From positions 28,860-92,859 of the forward strand of contig VSOC01000002.1 of the NCBI GenBank assembly GCA_009774615.1: 64,000 nucleotides of DNA, written 5' to 3'. The stretch is from Lachnospiraceae bacterium. Lineage in GTDB: Bacteria > Bacillota > Clostridia > Lachnospirales > Lachnospiraceae. The notes beneath the pieces were generated by a model. That model was not told the DNA's origin. It ran no database searches and worked only from the letters and a program-made list of their open reading frames with translations. Every line of letters begins with the position of its first letter. Position 1 is the first letter of the stretch. The position numbers and the translations under genes are program-made. Positions 51,902 through 61,388 of the stretch are shown here, piece after piece.

Positions 51902-53434
51902 ATGAATGAAAGTAAAGCGTATTTACCGAGGATAAAGGGCAGATGTACTGCTTGGGTGCTTTGCCTGGTTCTTTTTTTGCAGTCCCTGATGGTGATTTCG
52001 GCCCATGCCGCGCCGCAGTGGCCGTATGACACGGGAATCGAGGCAGAGGCGGGAATCGTGATAGATGCGGATACGGGAGCCGTACTTTACGGACAGAATC
52101 TTCACCGCACCTATGCTCCGGCCAGTATTACCAAGATTTTAACCGCACTGGTTGTTATTGAAAACTGTGCGTCCCTGGACGATGTTGTGACCTTTTCTCA
52201 TGATGCCGTCTACGATGTGGAATCCGGCAGCGGAAATGCCCTGGCTCTGGAAGAGGGGGATCAGCTTACGGTACGGGACTGTCTTCACGCCCTTTTGCTG
52301 CGATCGTCCAACCAGGCGGCGAATGCCCTGGCGGAATATATTGCCGGAAGCAGAGAAGCTTTTGTGGCAATGATGAATGAAAAAGTCCGTTCCCTTGGCT
52401 GTTTGCAGGAAGAATGTAACTTTGCCAACCCTTCCGGGTTAAACGACGAAAATCAGTATGTTTCTCCCTATACTATGGCAAAAATCGGACAGGCTGCCTT
52501 TGCCAATGAAACTCTGATGGAAGTGAACGCGGCAACCAGCTACCAGATTGATCACACCATCAACCATCCCGACGGACTGCGGGTGGAGATGGAGCACAAG
52601 CTTTTAATTACCACGGACGAAGGAAGCGAATACTATTATCCGCGTGCAGTTGCCGGAAAAACCGGCTGGACGTCCATTGCCGGAAATACCCTGATAACCT
52701 GTGCCAAAGACGGCGACAAGACCTTAATCAGCGTGGTTTTAAAAAGCCGTCAGACCCATTATTCGGATACCATTGCCCTGTTAAACTTTGGTTTTCGGAA
52801 TTTCCAGAACCTGGATTCCACAGGTGCAGAAGCTGGTTTTTTTGATCCGGAGGGCAATCTTACGGTTGACGGAAAGACCTATGCGAGAAGTGATCTGGAC
52901 ATCCAGGGAAGCCGTCTGGTTACGGTTCCCTTAAATGCAACACTGGCGGATACCCAGATAGCCCTGGTCACGAAAGAAGCGATGCAGCTTCCGTATCCTG
53001 AGGGAGCGATCGGGGAAATTCGTTTTTCGTATAATGAAAGAATCGTGGGAAGCAGCTATTTTGTTCCTAAACCCGAAGAAACCGCTCCGGAAGAAACCCT
53101 GCCGGCAGAATTAGAGGGAAGCGGAGATGCCGCAGGGGATGAAGATGCAAGTCCTTCGGAGAGCGAGTCCATGGAGGCTTCGGGGCAGCCGGAAAATCCT
53201 GCAAAGCCAAAGATAAATCTGCCGCTGGATAAGCTGATTTTCGTCCTTCCCGTAGCCGGAGGGATTGCTGTTTTGGCAGGAATTATCGTCTGGTCGGGAA
53301 AGAAAAAGAAAGAGCGGCTTCAGTTAGAAGAAGAGCGCCGCCAGAAGAGGAAGAAGCGTCTGGAAGAAATCGGTTATACCGAGGAAGATTTCCAGCGTAT
53401 GCTGGAAGAGAGGAACAGAGAAAGGGGCAGATAA
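51902..53434 (+). CDS. D-alanyl-D-alanine carboxypeptidase (DacF/PBP5 family)
   Basis: A 510-residue secreted, membrane-tethered peptidase that trims the terminal D-Ala of peptidoglycan stem peptides. A signal peptide (about 12-38) ends in ISAHAAP. Catalytic motifs are S75-x-x-K78 (ASITKIL), S135-x-N137 (RSSNQAAN) and K253-T-G (AGKTGW). A Glu/Pro/Ser-rich linker (about 395-440) leads to a C-terminal membrane helix and a highly charged cytosolic tail of about 45 residues, unlike the amphipathic anchor of PBP5. Start may be ATG 51890 or 51902; neither has a strong site. Its last codons form a terminator stem. Confidence 0.92.
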   Translation: MNESKAYLPRIKGRCTAWVLCLVLFLQSLMVISAHAAPQWPYDTGIEAEAGIVIDADTGAVLYGQNLHRTYAPASITKILTALVVIENCASLDDVVTFSHDAVYDVESGSGNALALEEGDQLTVRDCLHALLLRSSNQAANALAEYIAGSREAFVAMMNEKVRSLGCLQEECNFANPSGLNDENQYVSPYTMAKIGQAAFANETLMEVNAATSYQIDHTINHPDGLRVEMEHKLLITTDEGSEYYYPRAVAGKTGWTSIAGNTLITCAKDGDKTLISVVLKSRQTHYSDTIALLNFGFRNFQNLDSTGAEAGFFDPEGNLTVDGKTYARSDLDIQGSRLVTVPLNATLADTQIALVTKEAMQLPYPEGAIGEIRFSYNERIVGSSYFVPKPEETAPEETLPAELEGSGDAAGDEDASPSESESMEASGQPENPAKPKINLPLDKLIFVLPVAGGIAVLAGIIVWSGKKKKERLQLEEERRQKRKKRLEEIGYTEEDFQRMLEERNRERGR

Positions 53435-53447
53435 TCTGCCCCTTTTT
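53421..53447. terminator. Terminator whose loop is the stop codon
   Basis: AAAGGGGCAGA (53421-53431) and TCTGCCCCTTT (53435-53445) pair perfectly; the 3-nt loop is the TAA stop of the carboxypeptidase gene. T runs on both strands suggest bidirectional use with the convergent sirtuin-like gene. Confidence 0.88.
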
Positions 53448-53475
53448 AAAGCCTTTTTAAAGCTTATGGATGTTT

Positions 53476-54213
53476 TTACGGCTCTAAAACTTCACTTAAC
53501 ACATTCTGCGGCTCATCGATAAAGACCAGATCCGCCTGTTTATCCAGAAAATGTGCCCTCTGGTGTACGATAATGATTTCTTTTCCGTCAAAATACCGGA
53601 TATAGTTGGAAAACAGTTCAGAATTCATATTTGTTCCCAGAAGAATCAGCAGTTCCGCCTTCTCCATCTCCACCGTGGCCCTCGTCATGACCTGGCTGTC
53701 AACCATTTCTCCAAAGAGGGAAACGAGGGGGCGGACGACCGAATGGCAGTGCTCGCACCGGGGAATGGTTTTGGCCTGCATAATATAATCCAGGGAATAC
53801 TCCTTATGACAGTGCGGGCACCAGTTTTTGTAAATGCTTCCGTGAAGATTAATCACATTCCTGCAGCCGCACTGCTGGGCAATCTCATAGATATTTCCCG
53901 TGATAATGCAGTCAAGCTTTCCTTCTTTTTCCAGCCGGGCCAGGGCATTACCGGATTTTGTCGGCTTCTGCCTTGCGCTTAAAATTTCTTTCTTGTAAAA
54001 CTCAAAAAATTTCTCCGTGCGGGTATTGTAGTAGGCGCTGGAAAAAATATATTCCGGGGAAACGCCGTAGGCTTGTTCAATGGCATAGGCCCGCTCATCG
54101 TCCCGGATAACCGGGGTTCCCCCTTCTTCCATCATCCCTGAACCACAAAGTGCTACCGTATAGTGGCTTTTTTCCAACAATGACTTAAATTTTTCAATTT
54201 CTTTTCTTGCCAT
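53476..54213 (-). CDS. SIR2-family protein with degenerate NAD site
   Basis: A 245-residue sirtuin-like protein. The zinc ribbon is complete (CPHCH...CEHCHS), and NLHGS keeps the catalytic-position His. The cofactor motifs are altered: the canonical GAGxS is CGSGMME, the DFR segment is VIRDDE, and TQNID is TGNIY. It may still bind an NAD-related ligand, but deacetylase activity is doubtful. Minus-strand ATG at 54213 has AAGGGGGA upstream. It lies 48 bp downstream of brnQ in the same direction and may be co-transcribed. Confidence 0.8.
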   Translation of the reverse strand: MARKEIEKFKSLLEKSHYTVALCGSGMMEEGGTPVIRDDERAYAIEQAYGVSPEYIFSSAYYNTRTEKFFEFYKKEILSARQKPTKSGNALARLEKEGKLDCIITGNIYEIAQQCGCRNVINLHGSIYKNWCPHCHKEYSLDYIMQAKTIPRCEHCHSVVRPLVSLFGEMVDSQVMTRATVEMEKAELLILLGTNMNSELFSNYIRYFDGKEIIIVHQRAHFLDKQADLVFIDEPQNVLSEVLEP

Positions 54214-54261
54214 AACCTTATCGTCCCCCTTTTTTATATTTTTCGTGCTGTTTGTGTGTGT

Positions 54262-55449
54262 TTACAGCAATTTTATTTTTTCCAGGTTTGCGGCAATGCC
54301 GGCCAGAACTGCTGCCAGGATGCAGAAAGGATAAAGCAGAGGCAGACGGCAAATCCACGGATGAATCAAGGATAAAAGAAGCAGTACCAGCACTGCGGGA
54401 TAAATACAGTTTAAGACGGGCAGAGAAAAAGCAAACACCAGTTCCGGACGAATGATGGTTACGGCAAAGCTGATACCGGAAAAAACCGCCGCCCAGACCG
54501 GATAAGGAAGTTTGGGAAACTGACGGGAAAATATATCACTGCAGCAGCAGATTAGCCCGGCACTGACATTTAAGCAGGAAATGAAAAAAATCACTGCCAG
54601 AAGGTAAAGGCCGTTTTTTCCGTAAAGTTCATTCGCGGCCCAGGAAAGGATCTCTGTTCCGTTCCTGGCTGCGGGAAGCCCGGTTCCGGCAAGGCTTCCG
54701 ATAAAGGCCAGAACACCGTAAATCAGGGTGAGCAAAACACCGGCAATAAGCGCAGTGATAAAGGCTTCTCTGCGGATAAGGTTATCGGAAGTCACACCTT
54801 TTTCACGGATAGTCAATATAAAGACAACACTGCAGGCCAGGGACATAACAACACCCATTCCCTGATAACCTTTTAGGAAGCCAAAAAGAAACGGATGCTC
54901 TGCAAAAGAAGGCGACAAAACGCTGCGCTGTCCCACAGGCCAGAAGACACAGCCGATAAAGATGAGGGCAATTAAAAATATAAGGCATGGAACCATCACT
55001 TTTCCTATGCGGTTGCTCAGCCTTTCCGGACGCAGACTGAACAGGTATACGAGAATAAAAAATCCCAGAAGGCAGCACCGATATAGGTTCTGGCTGGAGT
55101 TTTCTTCTATAAATAAAAGCAGGTTCAGAAGGCAGGAAGCCTGAGCTGCTTTAGGAAGGACAAAAAGAGGTCCCAAAAGCAGGGCAAACAGCAAAGGAAA
55201 AACAAGAGCACATCGGGGATGAATCCGTGCAGCCAGCTTATCCAGACCCCCGGCAGACACGGCTGCTCCTGCGCCCAAAAGAGGAAGGAAAACCCCGCTC
55301 ACCCAAAAACCGGCCATCCCGCGCCAGAGGCTGCTGCCGGCACAGAACCCCAAATAGGGGACGAATGGTAAACTGCCAGCACCCAAAAACATGGAAAATA
55401 AGGTAAATCCTATCCAAATCCGGTTGGCAAAAGATAGTTTTTGTTTCAT
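54262..55449 (-). CDS. brnQ: Branched-chain amino acid carrier, BrnQ/LIVCS family
   Basis: A 395-residue transporter with about 12 transmembrane helices. The N-terminal signature FTLFSMFLGAGSLPFVPYLG matches the FGAGN-PP pattern of LIVCS cation symporters for Leu, Ile and Val. The later segments LNVSAGLICCCSDIF and IYPAVLVLLLLS fit the family too. Its presence in a region that also holds ilv and leu operons is consistent but they are about 9 kb apart. A good promoter lies upstream on the minus strand. Confidence 0.87.
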   Translation of the reverse strand: MKQKLSFANRIWIGFTLFSMFLGAGSLPFVPYLGFCAGSSLWRGMAGFWVSGVFLPLLGAGAAVSAGGLDKLAARIHPRCALVFPLLFALLLGPLFVLPKAAQASCLLNLLLFIEENSSQNLYRCCLLGFFILVYLFSLRPERLSNRIGKVMVPCLIFLIALIFIGCVFWPVGQRSVLSPSFAEHPFLFGFLKGYQGMGVVMSLACSVVFILTIREKGVTSDNLIRREAFITALIAGVLLTLIYGVLAFIGSLAGTGLPAARNGTEILSWAANELYGKNGLYLLAVIFFISCLNVSAGLICCCSDIFSRQFPKLPYPVWAAVFSGISFAVTIIRPELVFAFSLPVLNCIYPAVLVLLLLSLIHPWICRLPLLYPFCILAAVLAGIAANLEKIKLL

Positions 55450-55500
55450 AACCCTGTTCCCTTCTCTGCCTTCATTTTAGCTTTTCTAATCTTTACTTTT

Positions 55501-55529
55501 ATTTTACCGTTTTCCCGGCAATTAATCAA
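55501..55529 (-). promoter_or_regulatory. Promoter of brnQ
   Basis: On the minus strand TTGATT (55529-55524), 17-bp spacer and TAAAAT (55506-55501), about 50 bp upstream of the start. Confidence 0.72.
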
Positions 55530-55637
55530 GCCCGGTGTCAACTTTTTTGTTTTTGCCGGGCTTTTTTTATGCAATTTGTACAGTTTTGCTTTTTTGCCAA
55601 CTGCATGGCTGTTTTGCTTTTTTCCTGTTATCTTCTT

Positions 55638-57095
55638 TTAACTGTTTTTGTAGGAATCCAAAAGAGCCTTCTTGATCTGCCAGAGTTCATTGGATAAATC
55701 GACATGAACCTTGTGGGGGTTGACCAGACGGCGGGATTCCTCCCAGAGCGTGGTTAACTCCTTTTTGCAGTACGCTTGGATATCCATGACCTTGGGCGAG
55801 GAATAGATGCAGGTTCCCTTCTTAAAGATTGGGACAAGAAGCTCCCGCATGGTATAGCTCTTTGGTGCCAGGTGGGTTTTTTTCCAGGTCTGTATCGGGT
55901 CGAAGAGCAGCAGGGAATTGGACTCGTCAAATTTTTCATCGGCAAGGCAGATTAAATCGGCAATAATTTTCCCGTTTTCCCGGCTGTAAATACGCTGAAT
56001 CGTCTTATTTCCCGGATTGGTAATCTTCTCTGCATTTTCGGAGAGTTTGATTTTGGGGATGAATTTTTCGGTGGCTTCATCCTTTACTGCCGCCAGCTTA
56101 TAGACGCCGCCAAAGGACGGGCAGTCCTTCGCGGTAATTAAATTCGTTCCCACACCCCAGGAGTTAATGGCAGCGCCCTGCAGCTTTAAGCTGTTGATTA
56201 ATTCCTCGTCCAAATCGTTGGAGGCGGAAATTACGGCATCGGAAAATCCGGCTTCGTCTAACATCTGCTTGGCCTGCTTGGAGAGGTAGGCCAGGTCGCC
56301 GCTGTCTAAGCGGATACCGTAAAAGGTCAGCGGGATACCCTCCTTGCGCATTTCCTTAAAGACCTGAATCGCATGGGGGACGCCGGAGTTTAAGGTGTCG
56401 TAAGTATCAACTAACAGGATGCAGGCGGAGGGATAAAGATGCGCGTAGGTACGGAAGGCCGTCAGTTCATCCGGGAAACTCATAATCCAGCTGTGGGCAT
56501 GTGTCCCCTTTACCGGAACGTCAAACATCTGTCCGGTCAGCACATTGGAGGTTCCTATACAGCCGGCAATCATCGCCGCACGGGCACCGTAAATCCCCGC
56601 GTCCGGCCCCTGTGCCCGGCGCAGACCAAATTCCATCACCCCGTCACCCTGGGCTGCATGGACGATGCGGTAGGTTTTCGTGGCAATCAGGCTCTGGTGG
56701 TTAATAATGTTTAATAATGCCGTTTCCACCAACTGGGCTTCCATAATCGGGGCAATGACCTTTACTAAGGGTTCCCGGGGAAATACCACAGTTCCTTCCG
56801 GGATAGCATAGATATCGCCCGAAAATTTAAAATGCAGCAGGTAGTCCAAAAAATCTTCCTGAAACATCCCGGTACTGCGCAGGTAGTCCACGTCCTCCTG
56901 GTCAAAGTGCAAGTTGTTGATGTATTCAATGACCTGTTCTAAGCCTGCGCAGATGGCAAAGCCGTTGCCGAATGGATTATTGCGGTAAAATACGTCAAAG
57001 ACAACGGTTTTATTGGCATCCTTCTGTTTAAAATAGCCCTGCATCATGGTCAGTTCATAAAAATCGGTTAGCAGCGTCAGGTTTCTTTGGTTCAT
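55638..57095 (-). CDS. pncB: Nicotinate phosphoribosyltransferase
   Basis: A 485-residue NAD-salvage enzyme joining nicotinate to PRPP. The N terminus LTLLTDFYELTMMQGYF, FGLRRAQGPDAG, GTHAHSWIMSF and YGIRLDSGDLAYLSKQAK are conserved, and the C-terminal part is that of the clostridial type. The minus-strand ATG at 57095 follows AAGGAG by 9 bp. A promoter lies just upstream. It is separated from brnQ by 188 bp. Confidence 0.95.
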   Translation of the reverse strand: MNQRNLTLLTDFYELTMMQGYFKQKDANKTVVFDVFYRNNPFGNGFAICAGLEQVIEYINNLHFDQEDVDYLRSTGMFQEDFLDYLLHFKFSGDIYAIPEGTVVFPREPLVKVIAPIMEAQLVETALLNIINHQSLIATKTYRIVHAAQGDGVMEFGLRRAQGPDAGIYGARAAMIAGCIGTSNVLTGQMFDVPVKGTHAHSWIMSFPDELTAFRTYAHLYPSACILLVDTYDTLNSGVPHAIQVFKEMRKEGIPLTFYGIRLDSGDLAYLSKQAKQMLDEAGFSDAVISASNDLDEELINSLKLQGAAINSWGVGTNLITAKDCPSFGGVYKLAAVKDEATEKFIPKIKLSENAEKITNPGNKTIQRIYSRENGKIIADLICLADEKFDESNSLLLFDPIQTWKKTHLAPKSYTMRELLVPIFKKGTCIYSSPKVMDIQAYCKKELTTLWEESRRLVNPHKVHVDLSNELWQIKKALLDSYKNS

Positions 57096-57143
57096 GGGTG
57101 GGGTCTCCTTTTTGTCGGCGCAGGAGCGCTTTTTTTTCCAATC

Positions 57144-57171
57144 ATTATAACATAAATTTTGGGTATGGCAA
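57144..57171 (-). promoter_or_regulatory. Promoter of pncB
   Basis: On the minus strand TTGCCA (57171-57166), 16-bp spacer, TATAAT (57149-57144). Confidence 0.75.
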
Positions 57172-57247
57172 GAGTATTGTTAAAAAAATCACAAATTTTT
57201 TTGAAATTTTCAGGAAGTTCTTTTGTTAAAATTGAAGGACATTAGGG

Positions 57248-57276
57248 TTGATTTGGAACATAAAACATGGTAAAAT
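57248..57276 (+). promoter_or_regulatory. Upstream candidate promoter of the Crp/Fnr-xdh operon
   Basis: TTGATT (57248-57253), 17-bp spacer, TAAAAT (57271-57276). This would give a leader of about 140 nt holding an AAGGAG without a real gene after it (only a 7-codon frame at 57328). The surrounding 57172-57394 is otherwise plain A+T-rich sequence. Confidence 0.5.
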
Positions 57277-57394
57277 TGCATAAAATCAGATGAACTATAA
57301 GGAGAAAAAACGAAAAAATTTATAACAAATGCCATATTTTAAGAAAAAGTAAAAATTGGGTCATTCGTCCTTTTTATTCCTGGGCTTTCTCCGG

Positions 57395-57400
57395 TATAAT
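57395..57400 (+). promoter_or_regulatory. Proximal -10 box of the Crp/Fnr-xdh operon
   Basis: TATAAT 24 bp before the start codon with a weak -35 (TTTTAT, 17 bp upstream). Confidence 0.5.
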
Positions 57401-57423
57401 AGGGTTATACAAAGGGAGGGGCC

Positions 57424-58146
57424 ATGGAGATTTTTAAGGAACTGCCGTTAGCAAAACAGACATATATGGAAGTATTGTTCCAGAACTGCACAGAAGAAGT
57501 AAAGTATTATATGCGGGCGATGGAGGTCGGAGAGGATGAAACGCTGATTGAAGCAGGAGAGAAGTGCAGCAATATTTACATTATCTTATCCGGCAGGGCA
57601 ACGGGGATTGAGTGGCCTATGCACAACCAGCCCTATTCCTTTAAAGATTACGGGCCGGGGGACTTTTTTGGGGAGATTGAATATTTTGCCGGTCTTTCTA
57701 ATTATCGAATCAGTGTGGTAACGGCTACCCGCTGCCGCCTGCTCGTTATCCCGGTGGTCTACTATATGGAATGGCTGCAGACAGATGTGGATGCGCTGTG
57801 GATGCGGACGAAGGAAAATACGCGCCGTTTGGTCGAACAGACGTCCGAAGCCAGGAAATATCTGTTTATCGAGGGCAGGGAACGGCTGATGATGTATCTT
57901 ATCCGCAAGTATGAACAGAAGCAGCCCGCGGGAAAGGTGCTGGAATTAAGACAGAACCGGGAACAGCTTTCGGAGGAAATCGGGTTTTCCGTAAAGACCT
58001 TAAACCGAAACATTAAAAAGCTGAAAGAGGCCGATTTGATTCAGATGCAAAAGGGAAAGGTCGTGATTGCCGAAGCCGGGTATCTGCGGATGAAGGAACA
58101 TATGGGGAACTATGTCAACGACGAGATGGAACAAAACAATTCTTAG
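57424..58146 (+). CDS. Crp/Fnr-family transcriptional regulator
   Basis: A 240-residue regulator with a cyclic-nucleotide-binding-fold domain (about 30-140; IILSGRATG, GPGDFFGEIEYF) and a C-terminal winged helix (LSEEIGFSVKTLNRNIKKLK). The Fnr N-terminal cysteine cluster is absent, so oxygen sensing through Fe-S is unlikely. It begins the operon, 12 bp before xdhA, and probably regulates it. ATG 57424 follows GGGAGG. Confidence 0.92.
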   Translation: MEIFKELPLAKQTYMEVLFQNCTEEVKYYMRAMEVGEDETLIEAGEKCSNIYIILSGRATGIEWPMHNQPYSFKDYGPGDFFGEIEYFAGLSNYRISVVTATRCRLLVIPVVYYMEWLQTDVDALWMRTKENTRRLVEQTSEARKYLFIEGRERLMMYLIRKYEQKQPAGKVLELRQNREQLSEEIGFSVKTLNRNIKKLKEADLIQMQKGKVVIAEAGYLRMKEHMGNYVNDEMEQNNS

Positions 58147-58158
58147 GAGGGTGATTGA

Positions 58159-60447
58159 ATGTATGTAGGAAAGAATGCAACACGTGTGGATGCCCGCGAT
58201 AAGGTACTGGGGCGCACAAAATATACGGATGATTTGTGTGATAAGTCGGCCTATATTGCCCAGGTGTATCACTCCACCATTGCCCACGGTCGGGTAATCT
58301 CGGTGGATATATCGGAGGCGGAAAAGATTCCGGGAGTGGTTAAGGTGTTTACCTGCTTTGATGTGAAGGAGAAGCATTATTTTCCGACGGCAGGGCATCC
58401 CTGGTCTACGGACCCGGCACACCAGGATGTGGCGGATCGGCTGATTTTAACAGAAGAAGTCCGGTTTTACGGGGATGATATCGCGGCAGTCGTGGCAGAA
58501 GATGAAGTGGCGGCGGCAAAGGCAATCCGGGCGATTAAGGTGGAGTACGAGGAATATCCCTTTGTCCTGGATGTGCAGGAGGCGATGAAGGACGGGGCAC
58601 CGCAGATTCATAAGGATTTTCCCCATAATATATTAAAGCATACCACGATCCGCAAGGGAAATTATGAGGAAGCGATAAAGGAACCGGGGCTGGTAAAGGT
58701 CGAGGGCTGGTATGAAACGCCCACGGTGCAGCACTGCCATATCGAAAATTTTATCTGTTATGCGGAGATGGAAGGGGAGCGGATTACCGTGGTGGCCTCG
58801 ACGCAGATCCCGCACATCGTCCGCCGTGTGGTCGGACAGGCGCTGGGCGTTGACTGGGGCAAGATCCGGGTCATTAAGCCTTATATCGGCGGAGGATTCG
58901 GCAATAAGCAGGATGTTTTGTACGAGCCGCTCTGCGCATGGCTGTGTATGCAGCTTGGCGGGCATCTGGTAAAATTAGATATTCCCAGGGAGGATACCTT
59001 TGTGACGAACCGGGTGCGCCATTCGATCCGCAGCCATATTATTTCCTGGGTTCGCCCGGACGGTACATACGCGGCGCGAAAGCTTGAAGCATTCTCCGAT
59101 CAGGGGGCTTACGCCTCCCACGGACACAGCATCGTCGCCAAGGGCGCGGGAGCGTTCCCGCAGCTTTATCCCTGTGACAACGTGGAAGTGGATGCCTATA
59201 CCATCTTTACGAATAAGTCCGTGGCGGGAGCCATGCGCGGTTATGGGATTCCGCAGGCAATGTGGGCGGTGGAATGTCATACCGAGGATGTGGCAGCAAA
59301 GATGGGGATGGACCCGGTGGCGTTTCGGCGGAAGAATGTGATGCCGGTGGGTTTTGTCGATGCTTTTTCAAAAAATGAACTTTATCACGACAGCTTTAAC
59401 CAGTGCCTGGATAAAGCGATGGATGCTATCGATTACGAAAGAAAGTTTAAGGAATATCAGAAGCAGACCGGGGATGTGCGCCGGGGAATCGGCGTGGCGG
59501 TATTCTGGTATAATACGGCGGTCTGGCCGATTTCTCTGGAAACCTCCTCCTGCCGCATGGTACTAAATCAGGACGGGTCGCTGCAGGTGCAGCTTGGGGA
59601 AACGGAGATTGGACAGGGGGCGGATACGGCCTATGCACAGATGACAGCAGATGTTTTAGGCGTGCCGATGTCCGCGGTGCACATCGTTTCCTGCCAGGAT
59701 ACCGATGTAACGCCGTTTGGAACCGGGGCCTATGCTTCGCGTCAGACCTACACTGCCGGATTTTCCATCCGCCAGACAGCTCTGCTTCTGCGGGAGAGGA
59801 TTTTAAAATACGCACATGAACTGACCCGGATGCCGCCCTACAATCTGGATATCGCAGAGGGAAATATTGTCCGCACGACGGATAACCGGGTGCTGATGAG
59901 TTTAGGGGAGCTGTCCACGGAGGCGCTCTACAGCCTGACCAACAGCCAGCATCTGTCCGCGGAAAGCACGGCGCAGATTAAGTCGAATGCCTATTCTTTT
60001 GGCTGTACGATTGCCGAAGTGGAAGTGGATATCCCGATGTGCAGGGTGAAGCTTTTGGATATCGTCAACGTGCACGATGCGGGAACGCTGATTAACCCGG
60101 CGCTTGCCGAGGCGCAGGTGCATGGCGGAATGAGCATGGGGATTGGCTTTGGCTTATCGGAGAAACTAATGTTTGACCCAAAGACCGGGCGGGCATTGAA
60201 TAATAATTTACTGGATTATAAGTTATCGACGTTCATGGATCATCCGAGGTTAAAGGCTTTGTTTGTGGAAAATCCCGAACCGACCAGCGCATTTGGAACA
60301 AAGGCCTTGGGCGAGCCGCCGACCTGCTCTGTGGCTCCGGCGATTCGCAACGCCGTCTATCAGGCGACGGGCGTGGGCGTCAACGAGGCACCGGTGAACC
60401 CGCACAATCTGTTCCGGCGGTTTACGGAAGAAGGGTTGTTTTCATAG
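58159..60447 (+). CDS. xdhA: Xanthine dehydrogenase-type molybdenum-binding subunit
   Basis: A 762-residue molybdenum hydroxylase large subunit. It has GGGFGNKQD for cofactor binding, AMRGYGIPQAMWAVECH, GTGAYASRQTYTAG and LGEPPTCSVAPAIRNA with the catalytic Glu at 719. The gene order Mo-FAD-FeS matches E. coli xdhABC. Expected activity is hydroxylation of a purine such as hypoxanthine or xanthine, but other N-heterocycles are possible because this family is broad. The start ATG 58159 follows AGGAGGGTG. No Mo-cofactor or selenium-insertion genes are in the window. Confidence 0.9.
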   Translation: MYVGKNATRVDARDKVLGRTKYTDDLCDKSAYIAQVYHSTIAHGRVISVDISEAEKIPGVVKVFTCFDVKEKHYFPTAGHPWSTDPAHQDVADRLILTEEVRFYGDDIAAVVAEDEVAAAKAIRAIKVEYEEYPFVLDVQEAMKDGAPQIHKDFPHNILKHTTIRKGNYEEAIKEPGLVKVEGWYETPTVQHCHIENFICYAEMEGERITVVASTQIPHIVRRVVGQALGVDWGKIRVIKPYIGGGFGNKQDVLYEPLCAWLCMQLGGHLVKLDIPREDTFVTNRVRHSIRSHIISWVRPDGTYAARKLEAFSDQGAYASHGHSIVAKGAGAFPQLYPCDNVEVDAYTIFTNKSVAGAMRGYGIPQAMWAVECHTEDVAAKMGMDPVAFRRKNVMPVGFVDAFSKNELYHDSFNQCLDKAMDAIDYERKFKEYQKQTGDVRRGIGVAVFWYNTAVWPISLETSSCRMVLNQDGSLQVQLGETEIGQGADTAYAQMTADVLGVPMSAVHIVSCQDTDVTPFGTGAYASRQTYTAGFSIRQTALLLRERILKYAHELTRMPPYNLDIAEGNIVRTTDNRVLMSLGELSTEALYSLTNSQHLSAESTAQIKSNAYSFGCTIAEVEVDIPMCRVKLLDIVNVHDAGTLINPALAEAQVHGGMSMGIGFGLSEKLMFDPKTGRALNNNLLDYKLSTFMDHPRLKALFVENPEPTSAFGTKALGEPPTCSVAPAIRNAVYQATGVGVNEAPVNPHNLFRRFTEEGLFS

Positions 60448-60500
60448 GGTAGGATGAATGTTCAGACAGACAGCAGATTCGGGGAAGGAGGATTCTATTT

Positions 60501-61388
60501 ATGTATGATATAAAGGCACTTTACGAGGCAGAGAGTGTAAAGGATGCCGTGCGCTTGCTGGTGGAACATCCGCAAGCGCAGGTGATTGCGGGAGGAAGCG
60601 ATGTTCTGGTACAGATGCGGGAAGGAAAGCGGGCAGGGAAGGAACTGGTCAGCATCTACGGGCTGGATGAACTGCGCGGGGTGAAGGTTGAAGAGGACGG
60701 GACGATAAGAATTGGGTCGCTTACGAGTTTTTCGCATATTACGAAAGACCCGGTGATTCAAAAGTATATCAATGTTCTGGGTGAGGCCGTGGATATGATC
60801 GGCGGACCGCAGATCCGAAATATCGGAACGATCGGGGGCAATACCTGCAACGGCGTAACCTCGGCGGATTCGGCTTCGACCTTACATGCATGGGATGCCA
60901 TCGTGGAGATTACCGGGCCAAACGGGGTTCGGCAGATTCCGATTCATGATTTTTACATTAAGGCGGGAACGGTGGATCTTAAGCCAGGCGAGATTCAGAC
61001 GGCTATCCTGATTCCTGAAAAATCGTATAAAGGGTATTTCGGGCATTATATTAAGTATGCTATGCGGGAGGCGATGGATATTGCCACTACGGGATGTTCG
61101 GTGAATGTGAAGCTGTCGGAGGATAAAAAGACGATTGAGGATGCGCGGATTGCCTACGGCGTGGCAGGGCCGGTGCCCATGCGTGCGCCCTCTGCGGAAG
61201 CGGCAGCGAAGGGGAAGGCATTGACGAAGGAAACGGTTAAGGCATTTGCGGGGGCAGTTTTGGAAGATATTCGTCCGCGTGACAGCTGGAGGGCATCGAA
61301 GGCTTTCCGGCAGCATATCGCGGTGGTATTGGCAGAACGTGCGTTACGAGAGGCTGTACGGCTGGCAGGAGGTGAAGTTGATGAGTAA
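60501..61388 (+). CDS. xdhB: Xanthine dehydrogenase-type FAD-binding subunit
   Basis: A 295-residue subunit that takes electrons to FAD. VIAGGSDVLVQMREGK and GGPQIRNIGTIGGNTCNG are the FAD-binding loops. The C-terminal CO dehydrogenase flavoprotein-like domain follows (YAMREAMDIATTGC). ATG 60501 has AAGGAGG 9 bp upstream. It overlaps xdhC by 8 nt. Confidence 0.93.
   Translation: MYDIKALYEAESVKDAVRLLVEHPQAQVIAGGSDVLVQMREGKRAGKELVSIYGLDELRGVKVEEDGTIRIGSLTSFSHITKDPVIQKYINVLGEAVDMIGGPQIRNIGTIGGNTCNGVTSADSASTLHAWDAIVEITGPNGVRQIPIHDFYIKAGTVDLKPGEIQTAILIPEKSYKGYFGHYIKYAMREAMDIATTGCSVNVKLSEDKKTIEDARIAYGVAGPVPMRAPSAEAAAKGKALTKETVKAFAGAVLEDIRPRDSWRASKAFRQHIAVVLAERALREAVRLAGGEVDE

Noticed and set aside
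55528..55568. Plus-strand hairpin AAGCCCGG/CCGGGCTT with T run
   Set aside because: No plus-strand gene lies upstream, and on the minus strand there is no T run. It overlaps the brnQ promoter side and may be incidental.
57328..57351. Seven-codon frame after AAGGAG in the Crp/Fnr leader
   Set aside because: Too short, spacing from the AAGGAG is poor, and no conservation can be judged.
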